A DNA stretch of 54,993 nt from Acidimicrobiia bacterium (GTDB lineage Bacteria; Actinomycetota; Acidimicrobiia; IMCC26256; JAMXLJ01), in the NCBI GenBank assembly GCA_035651955.1, contig DASRES010000041.1, positions 1 through 54,993 on the forward strand, in the 5' to 3' direction. Within the stretch, counting starts at the first letter, position 1; the number at the start of each line of letters is the position of its first letter. The notes under the pieces were generated by a model. The model did not search any database and was not told where the DNA came from. It worked only from the letters and a program-made list of their open reading frames with translations. Below, in pieces: positions 1-9,100 of this stretch. The translations under genes were made by a program, and so were the position numbers.

Positions 1-609
1 CAGGTCGTGGACCGCGCGTACGGTCCGCGGTTCGTCGCGCTCGCCGCGCTCGCGTTCCTCACGAGCGTGTTCTCCGCGCCGTCCGCGCAGCTGACGAACA
101 CGTTCCTGCGCGACGAGCGCGGCTTCTCCAACTCCGCGATCGCGCTCTTCCGCGCGGTCACGAACGGGGTACCCGGCGTGCTCGGTCTCGTGTTGGGCGG
201 GCGGCTGGCCGAGAGCCGCGGTCGCCGATGGGTGACGGTCGTCGCGCTGGCCGTCTCGACCGCGATCCAGGTCGGCTTCTTCCTCGCGTCCGGGATCCTG
301 CTGTGGCTCACGTCGACGTTCGCGATCATCGGCGCCGGGGCGGCCGCGCTCGCGATCGGGACGCTCGACGTCGAGCTGTTCCCGACGGAGGTGCGCGGCA
401 CGTCCAACTCGCTCCTGCTCGTGTGCGGCGTCGCGGGCTCCGTCGTCGGCCTCGTCGTCGCCGGGAACCTGAAGAGCGTGCTCGGTGGGTTGGGGCCGTC
501 CATCGCGCTGTGCGGCGCCGCGCCGTTCCTCGGCGCGCTGCTCCTCGCGCCCCGGCTCCCGGAATCCGCCCACCGCACCCTCGACGATGTCAGCCCGTCG
601 CAGATCTAA
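1..609 (+). CDS. MFS transporter, C-terminal part (5' end outside window)
   Basis: The frame is open from the first base, so the gene begins upstream of the window; about 202 residues remain. They alternate hydrophobic segments with short charged loops, consistent with the last five or six membrane helices of a major facilitator transporter. The loop motif 'LFPTEVRGTSNSLL' (bases ~376-417) matches the conserved E-x-R-G loop seen in the second half of MFS carriers, and 'GGRLAESRGRRWV' resembles the G-R-x-G-R-R loop between helices. The substrate cannot be told from this part. The stop lies 10 bases before the next start, so the two genes may be cotranscribed. Confidence 0.75.
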   Translation, partial: QVVDRAYGPRFVALAALAFLTSVFSAPSAQLTNTFLRDERGFSNSAIALFRAVTNGVPGVLGLVLGGRLAESRGRRWVTVVALAVSTAIQVGFFLASGILLWLTSTFAIIGAGAAALAIGTLDVELFPTEVRGTSNSLLLVCGVAGSVVGLVVAGNLKSVLGGLGPSIALCGAAPFLGALLLAPRLPESAHRTLDDVSPSQI

Positions 610-619
610 CGTCACGGGC

Positions 620-1423
620 ATGCGCGATGCACTGGCGGGCTTCCGCACGTCGTCGTTCACGGCCGACGGCGTGACGCGACCGGTGCACGAGATCGGCGCC
701 GGGCCCGCGGTGGTCGTGATCGCGGAGATCCCCGGCATCACCCCCGAGGTCGCCGGCTTCGCACGACGCGTCGCGGACGCGGGGATGACCGCGGTCCTCC
801 CCGAGCTGTTCGGCGAGCCCGGCCGACCGTTGAGCGGTGCCTACGCGGGCGGCGTGTTCTTCCGGGCGTGCATCGCGCGCGAGTTCGCAACGCTCGCGCT
901 GAACCGCACCAGTCCCGTGACGTCCTGGTTGCGCGCGCTCGCACGCGACGCGCACAGCCGCTGCGGCGGTCCCGGGGTCGGTGTGGTCGGGATGTGCTTC
1001 ACCGGCGGGTTCGCCCTCGGGATGATGCTGGACGACGACGTCGTCGCGCCCGTCCTCAGCCAGCCGTCGTTGCCGTTCCCGATCGGGAGACGACGCAAGG
1101 CCGCGGTCGGCGTGAGCGACGCCGACCTGCGACGCGTGAAGGAGCGCGTCGCGAGCGGCGTGTGCGTGCTCGGGCTCCGCTTCACCGCCGACGTCGCGGT
1201 GCCGGCGGAGCGGTTCGAGACGTTGCGCCGCGAGCTCGGCGACGGGTTCGTCGGCGTCGAGATCGACTCGTCGCCCGGGAACCCGTACGGCATCCCGCGA
1301 CGGGCGCACTCGGTGCTGACGAACGACCTCGTCGACGAGCCCGGTCACCCCACGCGCGTCGCGCTCGACCGGGTCTTGGAGTTCCTGCGCGAGCGCCTCA
1401 CGCCGGAGCGCCTCACGTCGTGA
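620..1423 (+). CDS. dienelactone hydrolase family protein
   Basis: A 267-residue alpha/beta hydrolase. The nucleophile is Cys126 in 'GMCFTGG', matching the G-x-C-x-G-G elbow of dienelactone hydrolase. Glu36 in 'IAEIPGI' sits where the family's Cys-activating glutamate lies. An Asp near residue 191 ('RFTADV') and a His near 241 ('RRAHSV') can complete the triad. The frame is open further upstream, but that part overlaps the MFS gene and has no family similarity, so ATG 620 is chosen. The stop overlaps the end of the convergent anti-sigma gene by 11 bases. The substrate is unknown; the family opens lactones or small esters. Confidence 0.8.
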   Translation: MRDALAGFRTSSFTADGVTRPVHEIGAGPAVVVIAEIPGITPEVAGFARRVADAGMTAVLPELFGEPGRPLSGAYAGGVFFRACIAREFATLALNRTSPVTSWLRALARDAHSRCGGPGVGVVGMCFTGGFALGMMLDDDVVAPVLSQPSLPFPIGRRRKAAVGVSDADLRRVKERVASGVCVLGLRFTADVAVPAERFETLRRELGDGFVGVEIDSSPGNPYGIPRRAHSVLTNDLVDEPGHPTRVALDRVLEFLRERLTPERLTS

Positions 1424-2120
1424 GGCGCGCCTCGCACTGCATCTTGCCGTTGTGGTCCAGCAGGCGGACGGCGGTCGCCTGACCGACCGTGGTCGGCGCG
1501 GCACCGCCCCACGACCCATGGCCCCCGACGACCTGCATCTGGCCGATCTGGCGGGCGCCGTTCGGTCCGTCCACGACGACCTGGTACGTCCCGCCCGGGA
1601 CCCAGTAGTCGACCGACACGTATACCCACGACGGCTTGCCCTGGTACGCGAACACCTCGCCCGCCCGGCGGCCGCCTGCACCCAGCATCGGGGCGGCGCG
1701 CAGCGACGTCCCGCCGAGCGCGCGGAGCGACTGCACGTACTCGTCGTGCAACCGGTCGTGATGCGTGCCGAGCGCCCCGACCGCGGCGAACCCGCCGACC
1801 GCCGAACCCGTCGCGAGCGCGCACACGAGCGCGGCAGCCGCGGCCCAACGGGGTGGACGGAAGCGGCGCCACCCGTGCGCGCGCTCGACGCCCATCGCGC
1901 GCAGCACGTTGCGCTCGAAGCCCGTCGGCGGCTCGGCCTCGGGTGCGAGCAACGTCAGCGCGTCCACGGTGTCCGACAGCTCGGCGACGTGCGCGCGGCA
2001 GGCCGGGCACCGGTCGACGTGGAGGATCGCCTCGGCCCGCTCCGGGCCCGCGAGCACGCCCAGCGCCAGCTCGGGCGCGAGATCACGCACCTCGGAGCAC
2101 CCGAACTCGCGCTCAGTCAC
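1413..2120 (-). CDS. zinc-finger anti-sigma factor (RskA-like)
   Basis: This 235-residue membrane protein should hold the adjacent ECF sigma factor inactive. The N-terminal zinc anti-sigma domain shows His34-x3-Cys38-x2-Cys41 ('HVDRCPAC'). One transmembrane helix spans about residues 92-117. The C-terminal extracytoplasmic part contains 'YWVPGGTYQVVVDG', typical of anti-sigma-K C-terminal domains. The start is GTG 2120: it overlaps the sigma stop (GTGACTGA) and has GGAGGG seven bases upstream. The frame extends further upstream but lies within the sigma gene. Release of the sigma factor by proteolysis or redox change is known for related pairs; the signal here is unknown. Confidence 0.82.
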   Translation of the reverse strand: MTEREFGCSEVRDLAPELALGVLAGPERAEAILHVDRCPACRAHVAELSDTVDALTLLAPEAEPPTGFERNVLRAMGVERAHGWRRFRPPRWAAAAALVCALATGSAVGGFAAVGALGTHHDRLHDEYVQSLRALGGTSLRAAPMLGAGGRRAGEVFAYQGKPSWVYVSVDYWVPGGTYQVVVDGPNGARQIGQMQVVGGHGSWGGAAPTTVGQATAVRLLDHNGKMQCEARLTT

Positions 2121-2733
2121 CTTGTCCCTCCGAGACGAGCGCGGCGCGTAGTCGCAGCATGGCGGTGCGGATCCGGGTCTTCGCGGTGCCGAGCGGGATG
2201 CCCTCCGTCTCGCCGACCTCGCGCGCGGTCTGGCCATGGAAGGCGGCGAGCACGAGCGCCCGTCGCTGCTCGGCAGGCAGCTCGATGAGCGCGTTGCGGA
2301 GCCGGGCGACGTCCGCGCTGACCGCGGCGTGGTCCTCCGGGCTGCGCGCGGTCGACGGCTGCTGCATCGCGAGCACCGACTCCGGGTCGATCGCGACCGG
2401 GCGCCGCAGCCGCAACGCGTCGATCGAGAGGTTCCGGGTGATGGCGAGCAGCCACGTCGTCACCGTGCCACGCCGCGGGTCGTACGCTCCGGCGTGGCGC
2501 CAGGCGCGCACGAACGCCTCCTGGGAGATGTCCTCCGCGAGGGCGCCGTCGCCGACGATCGAGAGCGCGAGCCCGAAGACGCGCCGCTGGAACCGCCGCA
2601 CGAACGCGGCGGCCGCGTCCGCATCACCGGTCGCGAGACCGGCGAGCAGTGCGTCGTCCGACACCGACCACACGCCTGTACCTACGGCCCCCGCGTCGGG
2701 ACGGATTGACCCCGCCCATGAGCCCTCGGTCAC
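2113..2733 (-). CDS. ECF-family RNA polymerase sigma factor
   Basis: A 206-residue sigma-70 factor with regions 2 and 4 only. Region 2 includes 'DISQEAFVRAWRHAGAYDP' and the DNA-melting stretch 'TWLLAITRNLSIDALR'. Region 4 is the helix-turn-helix 'TAREVGETEGIPLGTAKTR'. The GTG at 2733 has a strong ribosome binding site (GGGAGGGG, seven bases upstream); an internal GTG at 2673 would give a 186-residue protein. The longer open frame upstream overlaps the divergent cupredoxin gene and is rejected. It is translationally coupled to its anti-sigma factor and divergent from the cupredoxin, a likely target. The arrangement resembles SigK/RskA, but I do not assign a named group. Confidence 0.88.
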   Translation of the reverse strand: MTEGSWAGSIRPDAGAVGTGVWSVSDDALLAGLATGDADAAAAFVRRFQRRVFGLALSIVGDGALAEDISQEAFVRAWRHAGAYDPRRGTVTTWLLAITRNLSIDALRLRRPVAIDPESVLAMQQPSTARSPEDHAAVSADVARLRNALIELPAEQRRALVLAAFHGQTAREVGETEGIPLGTAKTRIRTAMLRLRAALVSEGQGD

Positions 2734-2830
2734 GCTAGCCCCTCCCGCGCGCAATCCGCACCGGGCCCACGGTCGTAACCCCGGCGTCACGTCACACCGG
2801 ACGGAACCGACCGACACCCCGGGGGGTTCG

Positions 2831-3418
2831 ATGCGCAGGATCGTCATGCCGGCGGTGCTCGTCTCCACCGCGCTGCTCGTGCTCGGTGCGTGCGGCTCCA
2901 GCTCGAAAGGGGCCAAGAGCACGAGCACGACGACGGCGAAGACCGCCACCGCCCCGGTCGCGCTGACCGGCACGGTCACGAACAAGGGAACCAAGGACCT
3001 CGCCGGCGCGACGACGGTGTCCGTCGAGGCCGACGACTACTACTTCCAGCCGACCTTCGTGAAGGCGACGCCCGGTGCGACGCTGACCGTCCACCTGAAG
3101 AACGAGGGCAAGGCCGCGCACACGTTCACGATCGACGGCGTCGCGGACCAGATGCTGAACCCGGACCAGCAGGCGACGGTGCAGGTGAAGGTGCCCACCT
3201 CGGGTGCGCTGAACTTCTACTGCCGGTTCCACCGGGCCATGGGCATGCAGGGCGCGATCTACACGGCGCCCGGCCAGAGCGTGACGGCCGCCGCGGCGAC
3301 GGGCGCGAGCGGCGCGACCACCGCGCCGCAGAGCCAGAGCACGCCGTCCACCAGCCCGGCGACGTCCGCGCCGTCGACGTCCGGCTCGTCGGGCGGCAGC
3401 TCGGGCTACGGCTACTGA
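2831..3418 (+). CDS. cupredoxin-domain lipoprotein
   Basis: A 195-residue exported protein. The signal peptide ends in a lipobox, 'LVLGAC' with Cys21, so it is probably a membrane-anchored lipoprotein. A single cupredoxin domain covers about residues 62-147. The type 1 copper ligands appear to be His97 ('AAHTF'), Cys131, His134 ('YCRFH') and a Met at 137 or 139. The tail (~150-195) is a Ser/Thr/Gly-rich linker with no recognisable domain. Likely roles are periplasmic-side electron transfer or copper binding. The gene is divergent from the sigma/anti-sigma operon, and its last bases overlap the end of the convergent methylase gene. Confidence 0.8.
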   Translation: MRRIVMPAVLVSTALLVLGACGSSSKGAKSTSTTTAKTATAPVALTGTVTNKGTKDLAGATTVSVEADDYYFQPTFVKATPGATLTVHLKNEGKAAHTFTIDGVADQMLNPDQQATVQVKVPTSGALNFYCRFHRAMGMQGAIYTAPGQSVTAAAATGASGATTAPQSQSTPSTSPATSAPSTSGSSGGSSGYGY

Positions 3419-4662
3419 GCTCCGTCCGTGACGGCCTCCGCCCGGCCGGGTGCGCGCGGCCCCGTTCGCCCGGCCGTCGCGGAGGAGGCGCGGTCCCCGG
3501 CAGCGCCGCGCGCGGCGCTCGTCCCGTGCCCCCGCGTGTCGAGACGGCCCGGTCCCCCCACACCCGGGCCGTCACAGCCGCCGCCGGGGACCGCCCCACC
3601 CCGACCTCCGGCGAGCGCGTCCCGGCCCGCCCCGGCGACACGCTCGACGTCGGCGCGCTCCCCGCTCACCACCAGGTACTCGACGTTGCGGAGGTGCGAG
3701 ACCGTCCCGACGCGCACGCCGCGCAGGTCGTGCACGCCGATCTGCGCACCGACGTAGCGCTTCGAGTCGACGGCGAGCACGTCGACCGTGCCGCGAACCG
3801 CGCACATGTCACGCAAGTCGTCGAGCGTGATCCACGACTCGTCGTTGTACGACAGGACGACGACACGCGCGTCGACCTCGCGGACGAGCGCGGCGAGCGC
3901 GTCGGGCATCTCGGCGCGGGAGTTGAAGACGCTGCGCGTGTGCGGCTCCCGCGCGTCGATGCGCTTGCACGCGACGCCGTAGTGGGCGGGCGCGTCCCAC
4001 GCGACGAGCGTCTCCCAGATGTGGTAGTTCGTGAAGTAGCGGTGCTGGTTGTAAGGCGGGTCGAGGTACGCGAAGTCGACGGGCGCGAGCGAACGCACGA
4101 GCGTGCACGCGTCCGCGTGCCGCGCGGCTCCTGCTCCCGCGACGAGACGGGGCACCCGCAACGTGAGGGGCTTGAAGGAGCGGGGCGCCCATCGCTTGAC
4201 GTACGCCATCTGCACGCCGGTCGTCGAGTCGACGCGGTCGGCCGCCTCGATGAGGCTCGTCAGCAGGATCGGGTACAGCGGTGTGTCGCGGTGGTCGCGC
4301 TCGATCGCGTCACGGATCGCGTCGACGCGCGCGCCGTTGTGCGGCTGGAAGAACCGTGACCGGACGCAGAACGTCTCGGTGAAGTAGCCGGGAGCGGGCG
4401 GGAGCGCGTCGAGGCTCGTCACGGCGTCGTCGAGTGCATCCGTGTCGATCGCGCGCCCGTCGGTCTCGACGTAGCAGCGCGCGAGGACGTGCGAGTACCG
4501 CGCCGTGTCGACCGCGGTGACGTGCGCGCCGCGCCGCTTGAGCTCCTGCGCGACGCGCGTCGTACCGGTGAACAGGTCGAGCGCGGTGCGCGCCTCGACC
4601 GCTCCCGCCATCGCGCCGAGGACGGGGACGAGCCGGCGCTTCGACCCGATGTACTTGATCAC
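3412..4662 (-). CDS. D12-class DNA adenine N6-methyltransferase
   Basis: A 416-residue protein with the N-terminal D12-class signature 'MIKYIGSKRRLVPVL'. Motif I is 'LDLFTGTTRVA' (about 29-39) and the catalytic motif IV is 'DPPY' at 201-204. Such enzymes transfer a methyl group from S-adenosylmethionine to adenine N6 in DNA. No restriction endonuclease gene lies nearby, so it looks like an orphan methylase. Residues after about 345 form a Gly/Ala/Arg-rich low-complexity tail that reaches into the 3' end of the convergent cupredoxin gene (7 bases overlap); this tail may be a read-on extension. It follows the HIT-like gene by 9 bases and so may end the trp operon transcript. Confidence 0.82.
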   Translation of the reverse strand: MIKYIGSKRRLVPVLGAMAGAVEARTALDLFTGTTRVAQELKRRGAHVTAVDTARYSHVLARCYVETDGRAIDTDALDDAVTSLDALPPAPGYFTETFCVRSRFFQPHNGARVDAIRDAIERDHRDTPLYPILLTSLIEAADRVDSTTGVQMAYVKRWAPRSFKPLTLRVPRLVAGAGAARHADACTLVRSLAPVDFAYLDPPYNQHRYFTNYHIWETLVAWDAPAHYGVACKRIDAREPHTRSVFNSRAEMPDALAALVREVDARVVVLSYNDESWITLDDLRDMCAVRGTVDVLAVDSKRYVGAQIGVHDLRGVRVGTVSHLRNVEYLVVSGERADVERVAGAGRDALAGGRGGAVPGGGCDGPGVGGPGRLDTRGHGTSAARGAAGDRASSATAGRTGPRAPGRAEAVTDGAQ

Positions 4663-4671
4663 GGGATGAGC

Positions 4672-5007
4672 TCAGGTCCGCCGGAAGCCGTGACCGAAGA
4701 AGCCGCCCCGCGGCCGTGCATGCGCGTGGTAGTGGTCGGGGATGTTGCGCATGTTGTCGTCGACGTAGTGCTCGACGGTGAGCTGCTCGCCCGCGACGCG
4801 CGCGAGCTGCTCGTGCATGTGCTCGAGGTGATCGGCCGGTGGGGTGACACCGTGGTGGCGCCACACCACCATCGGCACCGCGCAGATCTCGCACTCCGCG
4901 ATCCAGCACACGTCGTCCTCGTGGTACCACGGCGTGATCCGCGCGGCCTCGCACAGGTCGCAGTCGGCGTCCGCGGGCGGAGGCGTGAACACAGCCGGGT
5001 CCGTCAT
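4672..5007 (-). CDS. small HIT-like protein with CxxC pairs
   Basis: A 111-residue protein. It has two Cys pairs, 'CDLCEAA' near residue 16 and 'CEICAVP' near residue 39, and a C-terminal 'HYHAHARP', which fits the histidine-triad pattern H-x-H-x-H. It therefore looks like a small, zinc-binding member of the HIT superfamily (nucleotide hydrolases or transferases), but the fold call rests on short motifs. The ATG at 5007 is 23 bases after the trpA stop, and the methylase starts 9 bases after its own stop, so it probably belongs to the trp transcript. No link to tryptophan synthesis is evident. Confidence 0.6.
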   Translation of the reverse strand: MTDPAVFTPPPADADCDLCEAARITPWYHEDDVCWIAECEICAVPMVVWRHHGVTPPADHLEHMHEQLARVAGEQLTVEHYVDDNMRNIPDHYHAHARPRGGFFGHGFRRT

Positions 5008-5030
5008 CGGCGTGCGACCCTACGCGGACC

Positions 5031-5807
5031 CTACGCGGACCCGTCGAGCGCGCTGCGCAGCTCGGCGACGAACCGGCCGGCCTCCTCCGGGCCGCCTCCT
5101 TGGAGCAGTCGGCGCACGAGCGCGCTCCCGACGACGACACCGTCGGCGACCGCGCTCGCGGCGACCGCCTGTTGCGGTGTCGAGATCCCGACGCCGAGCA
5201 GCACCGGCATGTCGGTCGCGGCCTTGCACCGCCGTCCCATCTCGATCGCCTGCGACGGGAGCTCGGCCCGCTCCCCCGTCACGCCCATCAGCGCGACCGC
5301 GTACAGGAAGCCGCGCGAGCGCGCGCAGATGCGCGCGAGCCGCTCGTCGGGCGTCGTCGGCGCCGCGAGCAACACGGTCTCCACACCCGCGCGGTCGGCT
5401 GCGTCGGCCCAGCCGTCGAGCTCGTCGAACGGCAGGTCGGGCACGATCGCGCCGTCGATGCCCGCGTCGGCGAGCGACGACGCGAACCGCTCGTGCCCGG
5501 CGTGCTGCACCGGGTTGTAGTACGTCATGACGGCCACGGGGACGTCGACGTCGACGGTCGCGAGCCCGGCGACGATCGCGTCGGGCGTCGCGCCGATGTC
5601 GAGCGCGCGCTGCGACGCCTCCTGGACCGTCTTGCCGTCCATGACCGGGTCGGAGAACGGGATGCCGACCTCGATCGCGTCGGCGCCGGCGGCGGCGACG
5701 GCGCGCACGACGTCGAGCCACGCGGAGCCGAGCCCGCCCGTCACGTACGGGACGAGGAGCTTGCAACCGCGCGCCCGCCGGTCCGAGAGACGACGCTCGA
5801 GGTTCAC
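5031..5807 (-). CDS. trpA: tryptophan synthase alpha subunit
   Basis: A 258-residue TIM-barrel enzyme that cleaves indole-3-glycerol phosphate to indole and glyceraldehyde 3-phosphate. The signature '[13 protein letters not shown]' carries the catalytic Glu and the Asp of the active site. '[10 protein letters not shown]' forms the phosphate-binding loop and 'PDLPFDE' is the conserved loop after strand 4. It should partner TrpB1, whose gene overlaps it: the GTG start at 5807 shares bases with the trpB stop (GTGA). A longer frame upstream is a shadow of trpB. Length and motifs are normal for the family. Confidence 0.95.
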   Translation of the reverse strand: MNLERRLSDRRARGCKLLVPYVTGGLGSAWLDVVRAVAAAGADAIEVGIPFSDPVMDGKTVQEASQRALDIGATPDAIVAGLATVDVDVPVAVMTYYNPVQHAGHERFASSLADAGIDGAIVPDLPFDELDGWADAADRAGVETVLLAAPTTPDERLARICARSRGFLYAVALMGVTGERAELPSQAIEMGRRCKAATDMPVLLGVGISTPQQAVAASAVADGVVVGSALVRRLLQGGGPEEAGRFVAELRSALDGSA

Positions 5808-7051
5808 GTGCTCGGTCGCTCGCTGAGCCGTCCGGCCACCTGCATCGCGTCCTTGTCGCCGCGGCCCGACAGCGTGACGAGGACCTTCGACCCGGGTGCG
5901 AGCGACCCGTCCTGCGCAGAGCGCACCACCCACGCGAGCGCGTGCGACGACTCGAGCGCGGGCACGATGCCCTCCGTCACCGAGAGGAGCTGGAACGCCG
6001 CGATGGCCTCGTCGTCGTTCGCGCAGTCGTAGCGGGCTCGACCGCTCGCCGCGAGCTGGGCGTGCTCCGGGCCGACACCCGGATAGTCGAGACCCGCGCT
6101 GATCGAGTGCGCCTCGAGGATCTGGCCGTGCTCGTCCTGCAGGTACATCGAACGCGCGCCGTGCAGCACGCCCGGCACGCCGCGGTTGATCGACGCGCCG
6201 TGGCGGCCCGTCTCCAGCCCGAGCCCGGCGGCCTCGACGCCGACGAGCTGCGCGCGCGTGTCGAGGAAGCCGGCGAACGTGCCCAACGCGTTGGACCCGC
6301 CGCCGACGCACGCGACGACGACATCGGGATCGTCGCCGAGCAGGACGCGGCACTGCTCGCGCGCCTCCTCGCCGACGACACGCTGGAACTCGCGCACCAA
6401 CCACGGGAACGGATGCGGGCCGACGACCGAGCCGATGCAGTAGTGCGTCGACTCGACGGTCGCGACCCAGTCGCGCAGAGCGTCGTTGATCGCGTCCTTC
6501 AGCGTCGCGGAGCCCGAGTGCACGGGGACGACCTCGGCACCGAGCAGCCGCATGCGGAACACGTTGAGGGCCTGCCGTTCGACGTCGACCGCGCCCATGA
6601 ACACGAGGCACTCGAGCCCGAACAGCGCGGCCGCGGTCGCGGTCGCGACGCCGTGCTGGCCCGCGCCCGTCTCCGCGATGATGCGCCGCTTCCCCATGCG
6701 CCGCGTCAGCAAGGCCTGACCGAGGACGTTGTTGATCTTGTGCGAGCCGGTGTGGGTCAGGTCCTCGCGCTTGAGCCAGACGTCGACACCGAGCTGCTCC
6801 GACAGCCGGTCGCAGTACGTCACCGGCGTGGGGCGGCCCGCGTACGACTCGAGCAGCTGCGCGAACTCGGCGCGGAAGTCCTCCGTCTCGTACCACGCGG
6901 TGCGGAACTCGCGCTCGAGCTGCACGAGCGCGGGCACGAGGCTCTCGGGGACGAACCGCCCGCCGAAGTCACCGAAGCGGCCGAGGCCGGTCGGTTCGGG
7001 TCCGGGATCGCCGAGCTGCACGCGCTGGCCGCGCGCGATCGAGGCCGTCAC
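5804..7051 (-). CDS. trpB: tryptophan synthase beta subunit (TrpB1 type)
   Basis: A 415-residue PLP enzyme that condenses indole with serine. It shows the beta-subunit N-terminus '[15 protein letters not shown]', the PLP-lysine segment '[13 protein letters not shown]', the '[12 protein letters not shown]' loop and the glycine-rich phosphate loop 'GGGSNALG'. The GTG start at 7051 overlaps the trpF stop (GTGA). It overlaps trpA downstream, as expected for partners in the alpha2-beta2 complex. The open frame upstream of 7051 lies inside trpF. A second, distinct beta-type gene lies 0.8 kb upstream (7828-9078). Confidence 0.95.
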   Translation of the reverse strand: MTASIARGQRVQLGDPGPEPTGLGRFGDFGGRFVPESLVPALVQLEREFRTAWYETEDFRAEFAQLLESYAGRPTPVTYCDRLSEQLGVDVWLKREDLTHTGSHKINNVLGQALLTRRMGKRRIIAETGAGQHGVATATAAALFGLECLVFMGAVDVERQALNVFRMRLLGAEVVPVHSGSATLKDAINDALRDWVATVESTHYCIGSVVGPHPFPWLVREFQRVVGEEAREQCRVLLGDDPDVVVACVGGGSNALGTFAGFLDTRAQLVGVEAAGLGLETGRHGASINRGVPGVLHGARSMYLQDEHGQILEAHSISAGLDYPGVGPEHAQLAASGRARYDCANDDEAIAAFQLLSVTEGIVPALESSHALAWVVRSAQDGSLAPGSKVLVTLSGRGDKDAMQVAGRLSERPST

Positions 7052-7782
7052 ACCTCGTCCTCGGCCCAGTCGTAGGGCCGGTCCGCGCGTGCGAACGGCG
7101 CGAGCTCGTGGTCGACGCGGTCGGACGGGTGGTGCGCGCCGTTGCCGTTGCCGTTTCCGCCCGGTGTGGCGGACAGCGCGTCCGCGGCGGCGCGCGCCTC
7201 CTCGATGAAGCGGCGCATCTTGCGTGCGTCCTTCTGGCCCGGGGCGGCCTCCACCCCCGTCGACACGTCGACGCCCCAGGGACGGACGCGCCGGATCGCC
7301 TGCCCGACGTTCTCGTGGTTCAGCCCACCGGCCAGGAGCAACCGGATCCCACCTGGCGCGCCCTCGGCGAGCGCCCAGTCGAACACCCGGCCCGAGCCCG
7401 GGCTGGGCGAGTCGACCAGGACCACGTCGGCCGGGCCGTTCGCCGCGGTCGCGAGCGCGGCGTCGCCCGCCGTGAACGCCTGGATCACGAACTGCACGCG
7501 GCGGCGCACCCACCGCACCTCGGACAGCGGCTCGCGCCCGTGCAGCTGCGCGCCGGTCAGGCCGACACGGTTGACGACCTCCACGACGCGCTCGGGACGC
7601 TCGTCGCGGAAGACGCCGACGGTGACGACACCGTGCGGCAAGCGGTGCACGATCTCGGCCGCGAGGTCGGGACGGATCTGGCGCCGGCTCGGCGCGAACA
7701 CGAAGCCGAGCGCGTCGGCGCCGAGCGCGACCGCGAGGAGCGCGTCGTCCTCGTTCGTGACCCCGCAGACCTTCACGAACAC
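7048..7782 (-). CDS. trpF: phosphoribosylanthranilate isomerase
   Basis: A 244-residue TIM-barrel isomerase that converts phosphoribosylanthranilate to the carboxyphenylamino-deoxyribulose phosphate used by TrpC. 'KVCGVT' provides the catalytic Cys at residue 6, 'GFVFAPSRR' and 'QLHG' are family motifs, and an Asp lies in '[11 protein letters not shown]'. The C-terminal 40 residues after about 205 (Gly/Asn-rich, then acidic) extend past the normal barrel. The start is GTG 7782. Many actinobacteria lack TrpF and use the bifunctional PriA instead; here a dedicated trpF and a hisA coexist. Confidence 0.9.
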   Translation of the reverse strand: MFVKVCGVTNEDDALLAVALGADALGFVFAPSRRQIRPDLAAEIVHRLPHGVVTVGVFRDERPERVVEVVNRVGLTGAQLHGREPLSEVRWVRRRVQFVIQAFTAGDAALATAANGPADVVLVDSPSPGSGRVFDWALAEGAPGGIRLLLAGGLNHENVGQAIRRVRPWGVDVSTGVEAAPGQKDARKMRRFIEEARAAADALSATPGGNGNGNGAHHPSDRVDHELAPFARADRPYDWAEDEV

Positions 7783-7827
7783 GAAGCCAACGGTACTGGA
7801 AGGGCGCGCGCCCGCCGCTGCTTTCTC

Positions 7828-9078
7828 TCAGTCGGTCAATCTCCCGTGCAGGAAGTCGTCGTAGGCGCTGAGGTCCAGGAAGCCGTGGCCCGAGAAGTCG
7901 AACAGGATCACGCGCTCCTCGCCCAGCTCCTTCGCCGCGAGCGCTTCGTCGATCGCCGCGCGCACCGCGTGACCGGTCTCCGGCGCGGGCAGCTTGCCCT
8001 CGGTGTTCGCGAACTGGACGGACGCCTCGAACGTCTTCCCCTGCGGGTACGCGAGCGCCTCCATCCGGCCGGTCTTCACGAGGTTCGAGATGATCGGCGA
8101 GTCGCCGTGGTAGCGCAGCCCGCCGGCGTGGATCGGCGGCGGGACGAAGTCGTGACCAAGCGTGTACATCGGCAGCAACGGGGTCATGCCTGCGGTGTCA
8201 CCGAAGTCGTAGTCGAAGCGTCCCTCGGTGAGGGTCGCGCACGACGACGGCTCGACCGCGACGAGCCGCACGGTGTCGTCGTCGAGGAACGGCAGCGCGA
8301 TCCCGCCGAGGTTCGACCCGCCCCCGCAGCTCCCGATCACGACGTCGGGCTTCGCCTCACCCGCGAGCGCGAGCTGCTCCTTGGCCTCGAGGCCGATGAC
8401 CGTCTGGTGCAGCAGGACGTGGTTCAGAACGGAACCGAGCGAGTAGTGCGTGTCGTCGCGCTGCGCGGCGTCGCGCACCGCGTCGCTGATCGCGAGACCG
8501 AGCGAACCGGGGTGATCGGGATCGTCGGCCGGTGACGGGACGACCTCGCCGCCCCACGTCTCCATCAGCACGCGCCGGTAGGGCTTCTGCTGGTACGACG
8601 CGCGGACCATGTAGACCTTGCACTCGATGCCGAACTGCCGGCACGCGAACGCCAGCGCGGTCCCCCACTGGCCCGCGCCCGTCTCGGTGGTGAGGCGCGT
8701 GACGTTCTCCGCCGCGTTGTAGAAGGCCTGCGCGACCGCGGTGTTCGGCTTGTGCGAACCCGCGGGCGACAGCGATTCGTCCTTGTAGTAGATGCGCGCC
8801 GGCGTGCCGAGCGCGCGCTCGAGCCGCTCGGCGCGCACGAGCGGCGTCGGCCGCCACAGCCGCAGCACGTCGAGGACGTCGCCGGGGATGTCGACCCACG
8901 GCTCGGTCGCGACCTCCTGCGCGATGAGCCCCATCGGGAACAGCGGCGCGAGGTCGTCCGGGCCGACGGGCTCGCGCGTCGCCGGGTGCAGCGGCGGTTG
9001 CAGCGGCTCCGCGAGGTCGGGCAGCACGTTGCGCCACGCGGTCGGCAGCTTGTCGTCGTCGAGGAAGAAACGCGTCAT
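7828..9078 (-). CDS. trpB2: TrpB2-type tryptophan synthase beta homologue
   Basis: A 416-residue PLP enzyme of the TrpB2 branch. The long N-terminal extension ('[15 protein letters not shown]'), the PLP-lysine segment '[14 protein letters not shown]' and '[11 protein letters not shown]' fit TrpB2 rather than TrpB1. TrpB2 enzymes convert indole and serine, or in some cases O-phosphoserine, to tryptophan without strong TrpA contact. This is family knowledge, not seen here. It lies between trpC (22 bases) and trpF (45 bases) on the same strand, within the operon. Having both types adjacent suggests indole salvage as a role for this copy. Confidence 0.9.
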   Translation of the reverse strand: MTRFFLDDDKLPTAWRNVLPDLAEPLQPPLHPATREPVGPDDLAPLFPMGLIAQEVATEPWVDIPGDVLDVLRLWRPTPLVRAERLERALGTPARIYYKDESLSPAGSHKPNTAVAQAFYNAAENVTRLTTETGAGQWGTALAFACRQFGIECKVYMVRASYQQKPYRRVLMETWGGEVVPSPADDPDHPGSLGLAISDAVRDAAQRDDTHYSLGSVLNHVLLHQTVIGLEAKEQLALAGEAKPDVVIGSCGGGSNLGGIALPFLDDDTVRLVAVEPSSCATLTEGRFDYDFGDTAGMTPLLPMYTLGHDFVPPPIHAGGLRYHGDSPIISNLVKTGRMEALAYPQGKTFEASVQFANTEGKLPAPETGHAVRAAIDEALAAKELGEERVILFDFSGHGFLDLSAYDDFLHGRLTD

Positions 9079-9100
9079 GTCGACGAGTGTGGCCGACCGG

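Noticed and set aside
590-1681. Long minus-strand frames opposite the dienelactone hydrolase and similar antisense frames elsewhere
   Set aside because: They are Arg/Ala/Pro-rich shadows that arise from high GC at third positions and show no domain or start signal.
5031-6896. 621-residue frame containing trpA
   Set aside because: The part before GTG 5807 is a shifted reading of trpB; the trpA family N-terminus begins at 5807.
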